The notes below the pieces were generated by a model. It was not told the origin of the DNA, did no database searches, and saw nothing but the letters and a program-made list of their open reading frames with translations. A stretch of 64,000 bases of DNA from contig JACATO010002456.1 in assembly GCA_018389105.1 (NCBI GenBank), positions 26,001 to 90,000 on the forward strand. Reading direction: 5' to 3'. This DNA is from Nautilus pompilius (taxonomy: Eukaryota; Mollusca; Cephalopoda; Nautilida; Nautilidae). This document shows, in pieces, positions 45,779-58,375 of this stretch. Position numbers and translations under genes: made by a program. The stretch's first letter is position 1, and the number at the start of each line of letters is the position of its first letter.

Positions 45779-46490
45779 ATGACGCCATTACAAAGAGAGA
45801 GAGAATGACGCCATTACAAAGAGAGAGAGAGAGAGAATGACGTCATTACAAAGAGAGAGAGAATGACGCCATTACAAAGAGAGAGAGAATGACGTCATTA
45901 CAAAGAGAGAGAGAATGACGTCATTACAAAGAGAGCGAGAGCGAGAATGACGTCATTACAAAAAGAGAGAGAATGACACCATTACAGAGAAAATGACGTC
46001 ATTACAAAGAAAGAGAATGACGTCATTACAAAGAAAGAGAATGACGTCATTATAAAGAGAGAGAGAGGGAGAATGACGTCATTACAAAGAGAGCGAGAGC
46101 GAGAATGACGTCATTACAAAAAGAGAGAGAATGACACCATTACAGAGAAAATGACGTCATTACAAAGAAAGAGAATGACGTCATTACAAAGAAAGAGAAT
46201 GACGTCATTATAAAGAGAGAGAGAGGGAGAATGACGTCATTACAAAGAGAGCGAGAGCGAGAATGACGTCATTACAAAAAGAGAGAGAATGACACCATTA
46301 CAGAGAAAATGACGTCATTACAAAGAAAGAGAATGACGTCATTACAAAGAAAGAGAATGACGTCATTACAAAGAAAGAGAATGACGTCATTATAAAGAGA
46401 GAGAGAGGGAGAATGACGTCATTACAAAGAGAGAGAATGACGTCATTACAAAGAAAGAATGACGTCATTACAGAGAGAGAGGGAGAGAAT
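45721..46490 (+). repeat. array of 27 TGACGTCA-type units in (GA)n, with 158-bp higher-order repeat
   Basis: The basic unit is GAATGACGTCATTACAAAG plus a few GA or GAAA bases, 18-34 bases long. I count 27 units: 21 with exact TGACGTCA, three with TGACGCCA (all near the left end) and three with TGACACCA. From 45,916 a block of six units (including one TGACACCA and the spacer GAGCGAGAGCGAGAA) repeats with a 158-base period: blocks start at 45,916, 46,074 and 46,232. The third block has one extra 24-base unit, so the next boundary is at 46,414. TGACGTCA is the full CRE palindrome bound by CREB/ATF bZIP dimers in animals. The array lies beside no recognised gene. Confidence 0.95.
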
Positions 46491-47127
46491 AACCGTAATC
46501 ACTCAGAAGGAAGGCGAAATTAGCGAAAACAAGAAAAACAACAACAACAAAAGCAATGCGTGACTCGGTGGAGGTGTGAGGAGAAGGATCTGGTCATTAA
46601 CCGAGACTGATAGAAGCGATCCCTTCTAAGATTGATTGGTCTTTATGCCTAATACTGCGTCTGCTCCGAGTCAATTATACAAGGAACCTGAATTCTCGGC
46701 GGATTGGTCTGAAGTTTTCAGTCTTAGTGTCTCTCTCTCTCTCTCTCTTTGTGTGTAGAGGGAGAGAAAAAAAAACAACGGTTTTTGCACCAGTGGGGAT
46801 CGTGTCTTTTATTTATAGAAGGTGAGCACGCGAGCTCATAGCGAGTGGTGGCCAGGTTGACTCGCCGGGTGTGGTATTGTTACGGATGAAAGAAAAACAG
46901 CTGCGAGGACACGTATGCGCTGGAGAATAGGAGCTTAATGCGATGTCAGATTTTCTCTAACCTCCACCCCCCCTCTACACAAAGAAAACAACTGTCTGCA
47001 ACTTCTTTCCGTAAACTATTCCACCATTACACAGCGAACGTAATTCAGTTTTAATTTTTTCGCTATTGTCTTTCAATGAATATACATCGGCGAAAGTAAA
47101 GTCTGATCATTTTGGTTTTTTAATAGA
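46491..47127. other. unique sequence ending in a possible splice acceptor
   Basis: A short (CT)n at 46,731-46,748. The last bases, TTTTGGTTTTTTAATAG, form a pyrimidine-rich possible acceptor just before the Thr-rich repeat. Confidence 0.45.
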
Positions 47128-47787
47128 GAATTTGCTAATATTACATCTACTATTGGTCCAGCCACTTCTAAAGGTACCACTTCTACTGTTGCAACTACTA
47201 TTGGTCCTGCCACTTCTAACGATACCATTTCTATTGTTGCAACTACTATTGGTCCTCACATCTAACGATACTATTTATACTATTGCAACTACTATTGGTC
47301 CTCACATCTAACGATACCATTTCTACTATTGCAACTACTATTGGTCCTGCCACTTCTAACGATACCATTTCTATTGTTGCAACTACTATTGGTGATGCCA
47401 CTTCTAACGATACCATTTCTACTATTGCAACTACTATTGGTCCTCACATCTAACGATACTATTTATACTATTGCAACTACTATTGGTCCTCACATCTAAC
47501 GATACCATTTCTACTATTGCAACTACTATTGGTCATGCCACTTCTAACGATACCATTTCTACTATTGCAACTACTATTGGTCCTGCCACTTCTAACGATA
47601 CCATTTCTATTGTTGCAACTACTATTGGTCCTGCACATCTAACGATACCATTTCTACTATTGCAACTACTATTGGTCCTGCCACTTCTAACGATACCATT
47701 TCTACTATTGCAACTACTATTGGTCCTGCCACTTCTAACGATACCATTTCTACTGATGCCACTTGCCAACTGTTTCGGACAGACTAG
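47128..47787 (+). repeat. 48-bp tandem repeat encoding a Thr/Ser-rich 16-residue unit (decayed exon?)
   Basis: Thirteen units of 48, 47 or 46 bases. In the 48-base units one frame reads GPATSNDTISTIATTI, a Thr/Ser-rich 16-residue repeat like those of mucin-type secreted proteins. The array follows a possible splice acceptor (TTTTTTAATAG at 47,116-47,126), and in that frame the first, most diverged unit reads EFANITSTIGPATSKGTTST. Units of 46 bases (CCTCACATC for CCTGCCACTTC) shift the frame, giving an early stop after the third unit. The last units are again in one frame and end ATCQLFRTD-stop at 47,787. A four-unit, 188-base higher-order duplication is visible (47,251-47,438 and 47,439-47,626). 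It could be an exon turned pseudogene, or just a satellite with an open frame. Confidence 0.8.
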
Positions 47788-49297
47788 ATACTCAATCACT
47801 TCTCTTTATACGCATACATTGACCCTCAAAATTATGAACCAATCATATTAAAACCCTGTAATCTATCTTCAACACTATTTTTTTAAAAAGAAAATGTATT
47901 ATTCCAAAATAAAATCATATGAATTATATCTCAAAGCATGCAAGTCATCACATCTGCTGTTCTTGTCGCTTTAAACTTCTTTCATCAAAATATCTATCTT
48001 TTATTTGAATTACTGCCATACGCAATACATTTTGGTCATTTTGTTCAGTAACATAAAAAAACTTTGTCCTGGTAATAATAACCCCGATTTATCTTGCAAC
48101 TATTTCTCTAGCTAAATGTATTTGGTCCCTTTTTCCTGTGACTCTTCGATCTAGTTAATCCCGGTCAAGTACATCTATTAATCGATGACCAGATCAATTT
48201 GTATGGTACACCGAACACCGTGACATCGCTCTTTTGTGAAAATCGTATTAATATATGTTAGTTTCCAACCGAATAACCGCTGAGACAAAACATTTAACAC
48301 TTTCGCTCAACTACAGGTATAAAAAAATAACCAAATATTCCAAGTCTACTCTTATCTAACCGCTATGCATTGAAACATTGTTCCAAGGCGTGGTTCTGAT
48401 GATAAGCCAAGTCACTTTCATTTGTTACCACGTTTAGAGGAGGACTTTATTTTTGCTACCTGGCTAATCACTTCAACCTTTCTTAGCCGTCCTTTAGTGG
48501 TTGAGGTTCGGATGCTGATGATAGTCAGCAGTTAATTGGCTGTTTTTCAAGAAAAGGCTTAGCCACGTATCTTCCCGTGTTGCGGTTTTTCTCTCCCTTC
48601 TCTAGGCCCATTAGTGTGATGGCTGAACCAGTTCGCTTTATTCTACGAATGGTTGTTCGCACAACACCCAGTACAAATTCAACTTCCACTACCATTCACC
48701 ATTGGGAGTAATCGGTTTATGACGGTCAGTAATGAAGAGCTCTGCTAGATATCAAATTTCCTTTTCACGCGCTATTTTGATCCACCAGGCAAAGTCATCA
48801 ATATCGAGGTCTGTTAACCTTTGCACACACAAATAGTATGTGCCGAGCTAACAATTAATAAAATTATTAGTCAGAAACCATATCGGAAAACCCCAATAAC
48901 ATCTTGCTTTCGGTGTAAAATCTAACAATTCACTGTAATATGCAAAAACCTGGAGTGATAGCAGCGCCGCTATCAATCATTCATATGTTCCGACGAATCT
49001 TCTTTTATCCCTATTTTCCACCTCACAGTAGAATAATACATTTTCATTAATAATAAAGTGCTGAAAAAATCAGAGAACGTTTTCCCATGGTAGTGTCGTC
49101 ATTCTGAAAACCGGGTGTGCATATATATACATACAAGCGACACAACCTCTACGAATTAGACAAAATGCTCCTAGACGTCTTCGGGGAGAGAACTACTTAT
49201 GTCCGGTAAACAATGTAGCATCCATTCAAAACGCCGCAGGGGGCACGGGTTCTTTCTGTTCAATCTCGTTCTATTTTTACACTAACGAACAATGATA
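47788..49297. other. AT-rich unique sequence
   Basis: No ORF longer than 60 codons is reported here, and no repeat family is recognised. Confidence 0.5.
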
Positions 49298-49543
49298 TAC
49301 AGCCACGTGCCATCGCCACTTATGTAAAAAGGTCCTTTTCCGTGTGGGTGGAGGGGGGAATCACGTGTTTTCCCCGTTGGGGATTTTCAGGCCGTCACAT
49401 TTCACAGTTTTGGTCGTTTTCCGCATCGTAAACTACGAAGCGGAGCGCGACGTCGGAGTGACGTCATTATGCAAATTCTGCAGATTTATCAAATCAAAGT
49501 CAGAAAATCCCAGTATGAGGAGAGGCTTTCGGCCACGGCTCTA
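49298..49543 (+). mobile_element. Tc1-type MITE, copy D
   Basis: About 245 bases between TA dinucleotides. The left end is CAGCCACGTGCCATCG (decayed); the right end, read on the minus strand, is AGAGCCGTGGCCGAAAGC. Shared interior, plus strand: AATCACGTGTTTTCC, CAGGCCGTCACATTTCACA, GTAAACTACGAAGCGG and TGACGTCATTATGCAAAT. The last joins an exact CRE palindrome (49,459-49,466) to an octamer motif (ATGCAAAT). Orientation is opposite to copies A and B. Confidence 0.82.
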
Positions 49544-49823
49544 GGGTACCTGCGTCCAGTTAGCAGCGCTCAGCAGGAGAAAAACGGTAAAGACGTGTTA
49601 TCCAATTAAACAAAAAAAAAAAAAAAAATGTAATATTTTTCAAGATGACATTCTCTAAGCAAAGTAAAACCACCCAACAGTCAGCTATGGTTACATCGGT
49701 GTTCTTCTCTACTGCCCAAATTGATTTTAATTTTTCAAAAACCTCATTAAGGTCCACGTTTATGGCGCACACACATCTACGGAGCGAAATATGTGCTTAG
49801 CAGTAGCGTTTTCAATTTTTTCT

Positions 49824-49824
<1 letters not shown>

Positions 49825-49906
<82 letters not shown>
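49825..49906 (+). repeat. (ATT)n microsatellite
   Basis: About 27 ATT units with one slip. Confidence 0.95.
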
Positions 49907-49907
<1 letters not shown>

Positions 49908-52787
49908 AAAGAGCCAAAATGTTTGAGATTAATGTCATAAAGAAAAAAAATCCAACTAAATAACTGAACAAATTTTGTTTCTTTAAAAACACAAACAAAC
50001 ACAAACACATTTTAAAAATTCAAGCTGGCATAATCTGTACAAATGCTTCAATTATTATTTAAAAAAAAACTTGTCCAGGAGTGACGGCTGGGATGCCACC
50101 AGATGACTTTTTTTTTTCAAAGGTATCGTGTTATACTCATCAGAGCACGTGATCGTAAAAGAAAATTGTCTTCAACACAAGAGAGTTCGACTGATTCGGT
50201 TATCCGCTCAATAATCGTCACCAGCCTTGTCTCATTTCGCTGCCCGCACGGCCATCCCTTTTGTTCATTCGCCAACCGTGTTTAAGTCTTTAATATTGAC
50301 AAATATCCTATTGACTCGGGTTACTTTCGATGCTAGTTACGCTAATGCCTTCCCTTCACAAGACTTGGCGCTAATTTCAGCATTTTTGCCAGTCGCAATA
50401 GAAAGTGATTTCCAAATGTCGGCGAAGTGCGATTAAGAACACGATTGGTGGTGGGGGGGTCTTTGCACAATGAATAATTGCAAATCTTTAAAAACCAGAG
50501 TTATCTTTCTTTAAAAAGTTTGTCATTACGCGGAATATTTTAAATGATCCGCATCGATGACGTATTTTTAATAGAAAATGAACAATGCTAACTCTTTACT
50601 AACCGTACATTATATATATATATTTTTTTTAATTAAATATAAATAAATACAGGTTTAAAAAAGTCAGGATTTTCGACAGACGATGTCCAATCAACGTTTG
50701 TTTTACATCTTTAAACGACCAAGAACTCTCTGTAATTCACAATTTTGCTTTAGTCTCTTTTCTTTTATCAGCAGTAGCTTCCTTTTTTTTCTCTCAAAAA
50801 ATTAAGTTTTAAATTGTTGTTTCTTTTCGGCTACATATACTCACCTGGACCCTCACAAGTTCTTGTAGTAGCCAAAAACGTCTTAAACTTTCATACGTTA
50901 AACAGGAGGATCACATCATGTGATGATCAAGAGAACGTTTTCTGTAAGGTAATGCTACCGGAAGCCGACACTATACCTGGCACCTTTACCAAACACACGG
51001 CGCTGTCCCCTTATTTCACATCGTGTTAAAAATTTGAATATTTATTGTAGCATTGGCGTCATACGTTTTGGCTGATACCTTTTAGCCAAATTTTGGCGTT
51101 GTCGATTTCCGTTGAATACATTGTGGGGCAAGTTTTCTCGATGATCAGCGAATAAATAAAGTTTTCAGATCCCAGGCACGCTCCAAATATAGTCCGGATT
51201 ATATCCGGGCCACATTGCAGTAAAACCTCGCGGAACTTTCTCTTTTAAGTTGTTCTTTCGTTTACCGGGTGACCCGTATCTAAAACCATGCCTTGGAGGC
51301 GCAAATAGACGACTTACCTTTATGGCAACGAGAACAATCATATCGCCAAGGGAGCAGAGTTTCGACTTTATAGCATTCGCGATGCGACAAGTGGTAAGAC
51401 TTAATGTCAGAATAACTTCCATCACGTCCAGATAAGGGGAGAGAAAAGGAGAGATGCGTAGAACACCAGACAAGCTGCCTCTCCACCTTCCTCGATTTTG
51501 TAACTAGCTGCATTCAGGATCTGCGCACAAGTAACACCAGACTGACATCCGCTGGACAAAAAAAAAAGGGGGGGTTCATCTTTAATAATTGACGCGGAGA
51601 ACAGAGAGGACCTTTAGGCGGTGCGTACATCATATTTACTCTTTCGTGTTAGGTATCGTGCTGTAACAACCAAGTAAAAATGCCCTTATAGTTTCTCTGT
51701 GTGCATCCTTAAGGATGAAGTAAAGATGTCTTCATCCACTGAGCAAGCCAGTCTCTAACTATCGTTTATGCAGAAACTGAGAAGAGTAGATTATTCAGTT
51801 GAGATATTACACTATTTGTGGAAATCCCCTTTTAAATAGATTCAGCGACAAAGGCCCTTTCTAAAAGATTACCGTTTAATTCCGTCGTATTAGATTGTAG
51901 ATGCGTTCGTCAGCAAAATATCCGGTTACACGAATTTCTCTAACTCGCTGCTATTTATTTCCAAGCAAAAAAAAACAAAAACAACAACAACAAAAAGCTT
52001 TATAGGTGATTAAGTGAGATGAATAAACTAATTAATTTTAGGATTTTAAATGTGAATGGATAAAAAGAGAAAAAATCAAAGTTGATTTGTTCGGGTTTAC
52101 CTGTGTCGACGTCGGACCCTACCGAATTGTTTTGGTTCAGGACCAGGAGTGCTTAAGATGTGCTATTAAATAAGAAGTTAAATCCGTCGTGTACAGACGG
52201 TCTCGACTGCACTGAGTCAATGAATGCAAGATTTCTTTTTTTTTTTTTTCCCTATTGAACAGTCGGACATCGGAGTAGGGCTCTAGCGTGTCCCCACAAA
52301 ACAAGCACCCAATACAACCGATACGACGCCCTAACCTTTACCGGAGCCCTTGTTCTTCTCTCTCTCTCTCTCTCTAAAAATTAGCGAAGATCGGCATAAC
52401 TCCTCCTCCAAGAAAAAAGTACCAAATTAATTTAAAAAAAAAAAAAACTAATTAAGGAGACGGTGGGGGGCGGATATTTTTTAAAAGAATTTTAATGTAT
52501 GACGCTCTGGAGATACTGTTAAGTTTACGCTTAAACTAGAGGAGCAGATGGACTTAAGATAGAAGCTACGACTTTAGCTTAAGTCTACTCAGGATGGACG
52601 GCCATGGTACAGCTATTATTATTTACTACTACACCTCGGATAACTGAAGGTAAAAAGCAAGAAAGAGACCGAAGTGAAAGGAGGACAAACCATTATATTA
52701 GGTGAAATGGCGTAAAAGAGAATCTGGCCTAACCGATGCTCTCGTTAAATGGTAGATTCTTGGTTTTCTACACCAGTTTTACACAGA
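49907..52787. other. unique sequence, no recognised gene
   Basis: ORFs at 50227-50436 (plus), 51165-51473 (minus, 102 codons) and 51280-51513 (minus) lack recognised domains. Short (CT)n at 52,357-52,375 and A/T-runs elsewhere. Confidence 0.45.
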
Positions 52788-52821
52788 TCGTGTATATATA
52801 TATATATGTGTGTGTGTGTGT
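52788..52821 (+). repeat. (TA)n(TG)n microsatellite
   Basis: A short TATATA run turning into TGTGTG. Confidence 0.88.
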
Positions 52822-54004
52822 AGTTTTCTTTTCGCGCCTCTTTAGACACACTTGAAAAAATGTCTAGAGACAAAACGCGCAGGAGAGTGGGTCTCTAATG
52901 TCTTTTGCACGTGACAGAAGCCATCGCAGACGTATTTAATGCCGGCGATAGTGTTACAGAAAATGGGGATGTAAGTTTCCGAAATCTACAACCTGCTGGG
53001 CATGCGTTCCTACACAGCTATACCACATGCGTGGACCACACACGGGCAAATTTTTTCTTCTTCTTCTTTTTTAAAAAAAAAAAAAACAAAAAGAAGGAAA
53101 AAGACTTTGACATTGAGTGGTTTCAAGCTGTGGGAATTCCGTGGGTGTTAAGGTTTTGTCTCGCTGATAATATATACACATATATATTTTTTTACTTCTT
53201 CTTCTTCTTCTTCCTCTTTCCTTTTCTCGTGTTAAAAAAAAAAAATCCATTCAGAAGTCGAAACGAATGTTTTCGGTGTTGAATTCCTCTCCTGCCAGAC
53301 ACAGAGGGCACTGGGGAGGGGTGAGATAGTGGCGATTGGTGGTGGGAAATTAGATGTTCAGATAGAAACTCGTAAATTGTTGGTTTTTATTGTTTGCCAG
53401 CATCTCCAGGATCTCAAATAGTATTTTCATTTGCAAAGAGAAGAAGAGGAAGAAAATGTTTTTAATGTACATTTACCGATGTTAAAAATTGCACTGGTCG
53501 GGCCCATCTGCGATTGTTCTTCGATGACAGGAGCCCGAAAACTGTGTCAACATGGCGTTTACTTTCTTTTGGATTAATCTCGTGTAAATGCCGGGTAAAG
53601 ACGGTGGCGGTTGGGACGGGATAAGTAAAGCTGGGTTATCGCTCGTCTGTATTTGTCGTATTTTGGTTAATCGATAGACAGGAAACGGCGGTTCTACCAT
53701 CGTCGTTGCTGCTCTCTTCGAGTGTCTATCGAAAACGTCAAGAACCGATATTCGACCGTCCATTTAAACACAGAACCATCTGCAGTTACCACGACGGCTT
53801 TTCATTGATTTTCTTTAATTATATTTTACTTTTTAGAGTTAGCATCAAGTTTCTAGTCGATATTTGAATTGTATTGCTTAATTTTAAATAATATGCATCA
53901 TTATAATAAAATCTTTAGTTAATTCCCTAATTAAACGAGTGAAGAAGTGTTTAAAAATGTGAAAAATCAGAATGGCTCTTAGTGGCTTTTTTTCAAAATA
54001 TACC
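52822..54004. other. unique sequence with (CTT)n and A-runs
   Basis: (CTT)n patches near 53,058-53,068 and 53,193-53,212 with A-runs at 53,073-53,085 and 53,234-53,245. The Phe/Lys-rich ORF 52905-53282 is shaped by these runs. The minus ORF 53482-53763 (93 codons) has no recognised domain. Confidence 0.45.
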
Positions 54005-54023
54005 CACACACACACACACACAC

Positions 54024-54070
<47 letters not shown>

Positions 54071-54090
54071 CACACACACACACACACACT
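54005..54090 (+). repeat. (CA)n microsatellite
   Basis: About 85 bases of CA with two CAA breaks. Confidence 0.95.
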
Positions 54091-54558
54091 ACAGACGTTT
54101 GAACAAAACCTGATCCAAATGCCATTGCGGCGATGCTATTTTAGCCGAGATTCATTTGAACGTCTATAGTATATGCGATAATTTTAGTATTTTGTACTTT
54201 GATACCAACAGGTAAACAAATTCTGTAAAATGTAAAGAAAGAACAGTTCTGTTTCTTCTCGCAAATGGTAGGACAATTTTTTTTTAAAGAATGACTTTAT
54301 TTTAAATTGTGATTTTTCTTTTTATGAAACAAACGCTTGTTGACAGTTTTCTCGTATACCATAACTATTCCTGATTCGATTTTATTGCTAAAGTTATTTA
54401 TGTATGTATACAATGTTGATAATTGGTTTATTACTATATCTGTTAGTAGTTCTGAAACAGTCATCTATTATTTTTGCAGCCCTTTCTGAAGTGGAACCAT
54501 ATAAAAGCCATGCCAAAGTCACACGGAAAATAATCTCGCACAGCTATGACTCACAAAA

Positions 54559-54621
54559 CACCTATCGCCATCTTGCACAATTATGACGCACACCTATCGC
54601 CATCTTGCACAATTATGACGC
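54559..54621 (+). repeat. 32-bp tandem duplication
   Basis: ACCTATCGCCATCTTGCACA followed by ATTATGACG occurs twice in a row with no visible difference, joined by CAC. Confidence 0.9.
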
Positions 54622-56409
54622 TCGCAAAATTTGTGGTCAGCTTGACAGTAGAGGTTTGATCCATCCAGGGAGTTTTCAAAAAATAAAAATATTTAAAAAA
54701 TGAAGGATTAATTTATCAAAATTAAATCTCAGGTAAGTTGTTATAGATGCATATATGTTTTTATTTTAGATTTTCATTTTTAAAAAAATAATGATAATAA
54801 CAATAATCATGAAGCTATTTATTGAGAACAAGAAAATCTTACTAATAGTACCACTGTTATTTGAAAAGGAAAACGAGTTTATTGTCAGAACATCCTCCGG
54901 AGACGGGTACATCGTTTCCTGGCTGTGGACGGCCAGTCCGAGAATTAATCTAAAGTAGGCAGGTAGATAGACTTGCTCGTAGTTTATAATCTCCCCTCCC
55001 GCCATAATGATTTTGAACGCTCATTGTAAAGGTGAGTCAGTCCGCTTAGTTGAGGCCATATCTTCATCTATTTCGTCCAGTCTTTCCTCGGTCGTTATAT
55101 TCGCTGGTAGAGAACAACGGAATCATTGAAGGCATAATGCATAGAATCAAAATAACCTGAAGAATTCGTCTAATAGAAGGAACGCTTATTGAGAAGAGAA
55201 GCGAAATCGGGTGTAAATGAAATATCTGGTACGTAATGAGGAAATACAAAATGCTCAAATAACAACGTGTTTGATCTGCCAGACCGTGTTTTCCACAAAA
55301 CAATACTGTCAAGCAACAGCCATCGTTTATTTAGACTTGGCTGCTGCTGCGAATAAGTGTTATAGCTGCAGGACCGAGCCGTAGCTTCTGGCAGCAAATG
55401 GTCTGGCGATGCGGTGTCCACAACTTTGGGGATGATACGTGAAGTGCCAATAATCGATCACTGCATCCTGTGTTTCTGGAAGTTCTCTGCTCCCAGAGAG
55501 GGTCTGCACTCGCTTGTTTCGAGGCCGGTCGCACCAATAACCACAAATGTAACTGTGGCGCTCGTTTTACGCATTTTCTCTGAATTACTATCTCAAAATC
55601 CTTGTATTTAGTCGGCTGTTCTTGTTCGAAGCCGCTGTCATAGTCTCGAGGTATCAGTTGACGTTTTGTTCGTTTAAGTACGTGTTATCATTAGCAGGTT
55701 ATGTACTAGCAGGTGTCAGCTCGACTCTCGCTGATGGCCAATGCGGCTACTATTCAACTTTTTGCGCCAGTCGGTCTTTTCAGTTTTCCATCCGCATCTG
55801 AACAGAAAGATGAAGCAATTTTGTTTTTCCTTATAGCAAAACCGTTCCCTGTAAAGACGCAGGGTAGTTCATCGCCATGGTGTTATCATTTCTACCACCT
55901 ACCCGTGGCCGTGTTGTTCACGCGAATGACATCAATGGTGAGGCTGCGATAGTCGTTTTATTTCCGTATATTAAGCCATGCATTTCTTAAAGGATTACTG
56001 GTGCTTATAATCTCACACAATTGACAGATTAAAAACAGATTTTGTAATAACTTAATTACTTCTATAATTTCAAGGGAGTTTAGAGTGAATGGAAGTTATC
56101 GATATTTTTAAAGCAAACGGGCAACTTCTCTTGCCAAGGAGACTAAAAAGAACGTTGTGTACGTCACATGCGTGCAATGTTGTTGTTTTTTTTTTTACGT
56201 AATATTTGTGCAGGACGCTGCGCCGTGTGGTGCTCGCGTGAGTTTCCCGTTCCGGTTCATCGCTATTGCTTCTTTAAAAGAGCTAAAGCACGAGCTGGCG
56301 ATCATCAGGGTACTGATGCCTTTAATTGATTTCTTTAAAAAACCTGATCTGTCTTTTATTAATTTCGTCATTGTAACCCGATTACAAAATGGTTGTGTTG
56401 GAAATTTGC

Positions 56410-56411
<2 letters not shown>
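54622..56411. other. unique sequence
   Basis: Overlapping minus-strand ORFs at 55064-55312 (hydrophobic), 55170-55421 and 55331-55546 have no recognised family. No repeat. Confidence 0.4.
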
Positions 56412-56493
<82 letters not shown>

Positions 56494-56571
56494 AGAGATG
56501 GAGATGGAGAGAGAGAGAGAGAAGAGAGAGAGAGAGGAGAGAGAGAGAGAGAATGAAGAGATGGAGAGAGA

Positions 56572-56661
<90 letters not shown>

Positions 56662-56688
56662 AGAGAGAGATGAAGAGATGGAGAGAGA
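56412..56688 (+). repeat. (GA)n compound tract
   Basis: About 275 bases: a pure (GA)n run of about 75 bases, then GATGAAGAGATGGAGATGG blocks within more GA. Confidence 0.95.
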
Positions 56689-58133
56689 ACTTTTAAAATA
56701 TTTATTCTATCTCTGATTCTCGGGGTTTTTCCCGTTTCACATTTTTGCATCTCGAAAAAACGAGCTGTTCTCCAGACGTCGATATGAATAATCTAAAGAG
56801 CATTACAATGAATAAACAGGCAGATGAGGGGGGAAAAGATGCAAATGAGGTGGAAAATGAAAGAAAAGTAGCAGATAGACATGCGAAGCCAGATTTACGT
56901 AGTCTTCCCGCTCGTAAACCTTTTTTATGCTCTTATGGTGACAGTTCTATTACTACGTGCCCGTAGTTTGGGGCAATTAAGGAGACAATTTCGAATCAGC
57001 GGTTCAAATCTGAAACCTCTACCTCCCCACCCGGTAACATTGCATAATTGTATTGCGGGGGGAATGCCCCCCCCCTCCACACACACACACACAACACACA
57101 CCTCTTCCTCCCCGTCACCAGCAACGGCTCGCGTGCTCTCGAGTGCCCTTTGTTGAAACGAGATACGGGCGCTGGTGATTTTGTCGGCATCCCCGTGTTG
57201 TTACATTTACTCGCGACCACGGCGAATGTAATTAACGCTCGTAATACGTTCGAAACATTACCTGAAATTCGGTTTCGGGCAGCATGCGATGCAGGGAACT
57301 CAACAGGAAATTGATACGCACGTAATCTCGGGAGTCCGTAAGGCGGACATTAATCGGAAACGAACGCAGTCGACAAATTCGCCGTTTTTCCGAACAACAA
57401 CAACAACAAAAAAGCAGCCAACCAGCGGACGGACTATTGACTGTGTGTGTGTGTGTGTGTTGTCGTCGTCGTTGTTCTTATCCGAAAGAGAGAAAGAAAA
57501 GGGGCAGTTACCGGGAGGAATTCTGAGAGTTAGGGAGAAAAAACACAAAAAATTAAATGAAATACGTGTGGAACATTAGAGGCGAGAATGTAAACGGGAA
57601 AGACCAGCATCGAGTCGGGTTGTGTGCGTGTGTTCGCTTGAAAACACCTAGCGGGGAGAACAGGAAATAATGCGCGCGCGCGCACATGTCGGAATTACCT
57701 CCCTCCTTAACATACTTTTTGTTCTCTTGAAGAGCTGAAGACACTAACGGGGCTTAGTTTTCTATCCCCTTTGAAGTCAGAAACGTTTGAGAGCACGGTG
57801 TATGACGCACCTGGAGGGTAAACAAATTTCGCTTCACATTCCTCACTGCTATCGATTTTTTTGAAGCAATTATTAATTTTACGAAATTGCTATCGTACAA
57901 GAGAAATAGTAGTAACTACGGACTAAATCGATTGGTCTTTATTTGTAAGGTATCGGGTTATGTTGTCTCAGTCGGGAGGCAGTTTTGGGATCGATACAGT
58001 TCTAGGGTGGCGTGATTTAGGATTGGTAAGCCATTGTTGGAAGTTTCCTCAACGCTTTTGCGGTGTCGATTGGCCGAGAAATCAGAAAACGTAAGCAATA
58101 ATAAGTACGATCAGAAATAGCTGGGAGGAATCT
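56689..58133. other. unique sequence with short CA/TG tracts
   Basis: (CA)n at 57,078-57,100 preceded by a C-run, (TG)n at 57,441-57,461, (GC)n at 57,673-57,683. Plus-strand ORFs 56745-56966 and 57289-57579 have no recognised domain. Confidence 0.45.
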
Positions 58134-58375
58134 ACAGTCGCGGCCAAAAATTTCGCGTAAATGTCGAATTAAACTTCGCGCTTAAATTTGATGCGGAAAG
58201 TGATCAACACTGTGAAATGTGACAGTCTGAAATCTAACAGGCGAACACGTGATTTCCGAAAAGGCCCTTGTAAATTGCGACGACACGAGGGACTCAGCTG
58301 GAAGCATTCAGACATTTAGGAGGAGGAGTCACGTCTGTCCATGATTTTGTTACTGTTATTAATAAGAACAACAAC

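Noticed and set aside
53884-54169. Cys/Val- or Thr/His-rich frames over (CA)n at 54.0 kb and other CA tracts
   Set aside because: Translation artefacts of the dinucleotide repeat.
55064-55312. Hydrophobic minus-strand frame as a piece of a membrane receptor
   Set aside because: No conserved receptor motif and overlapping frames in other registers; insufficient support.
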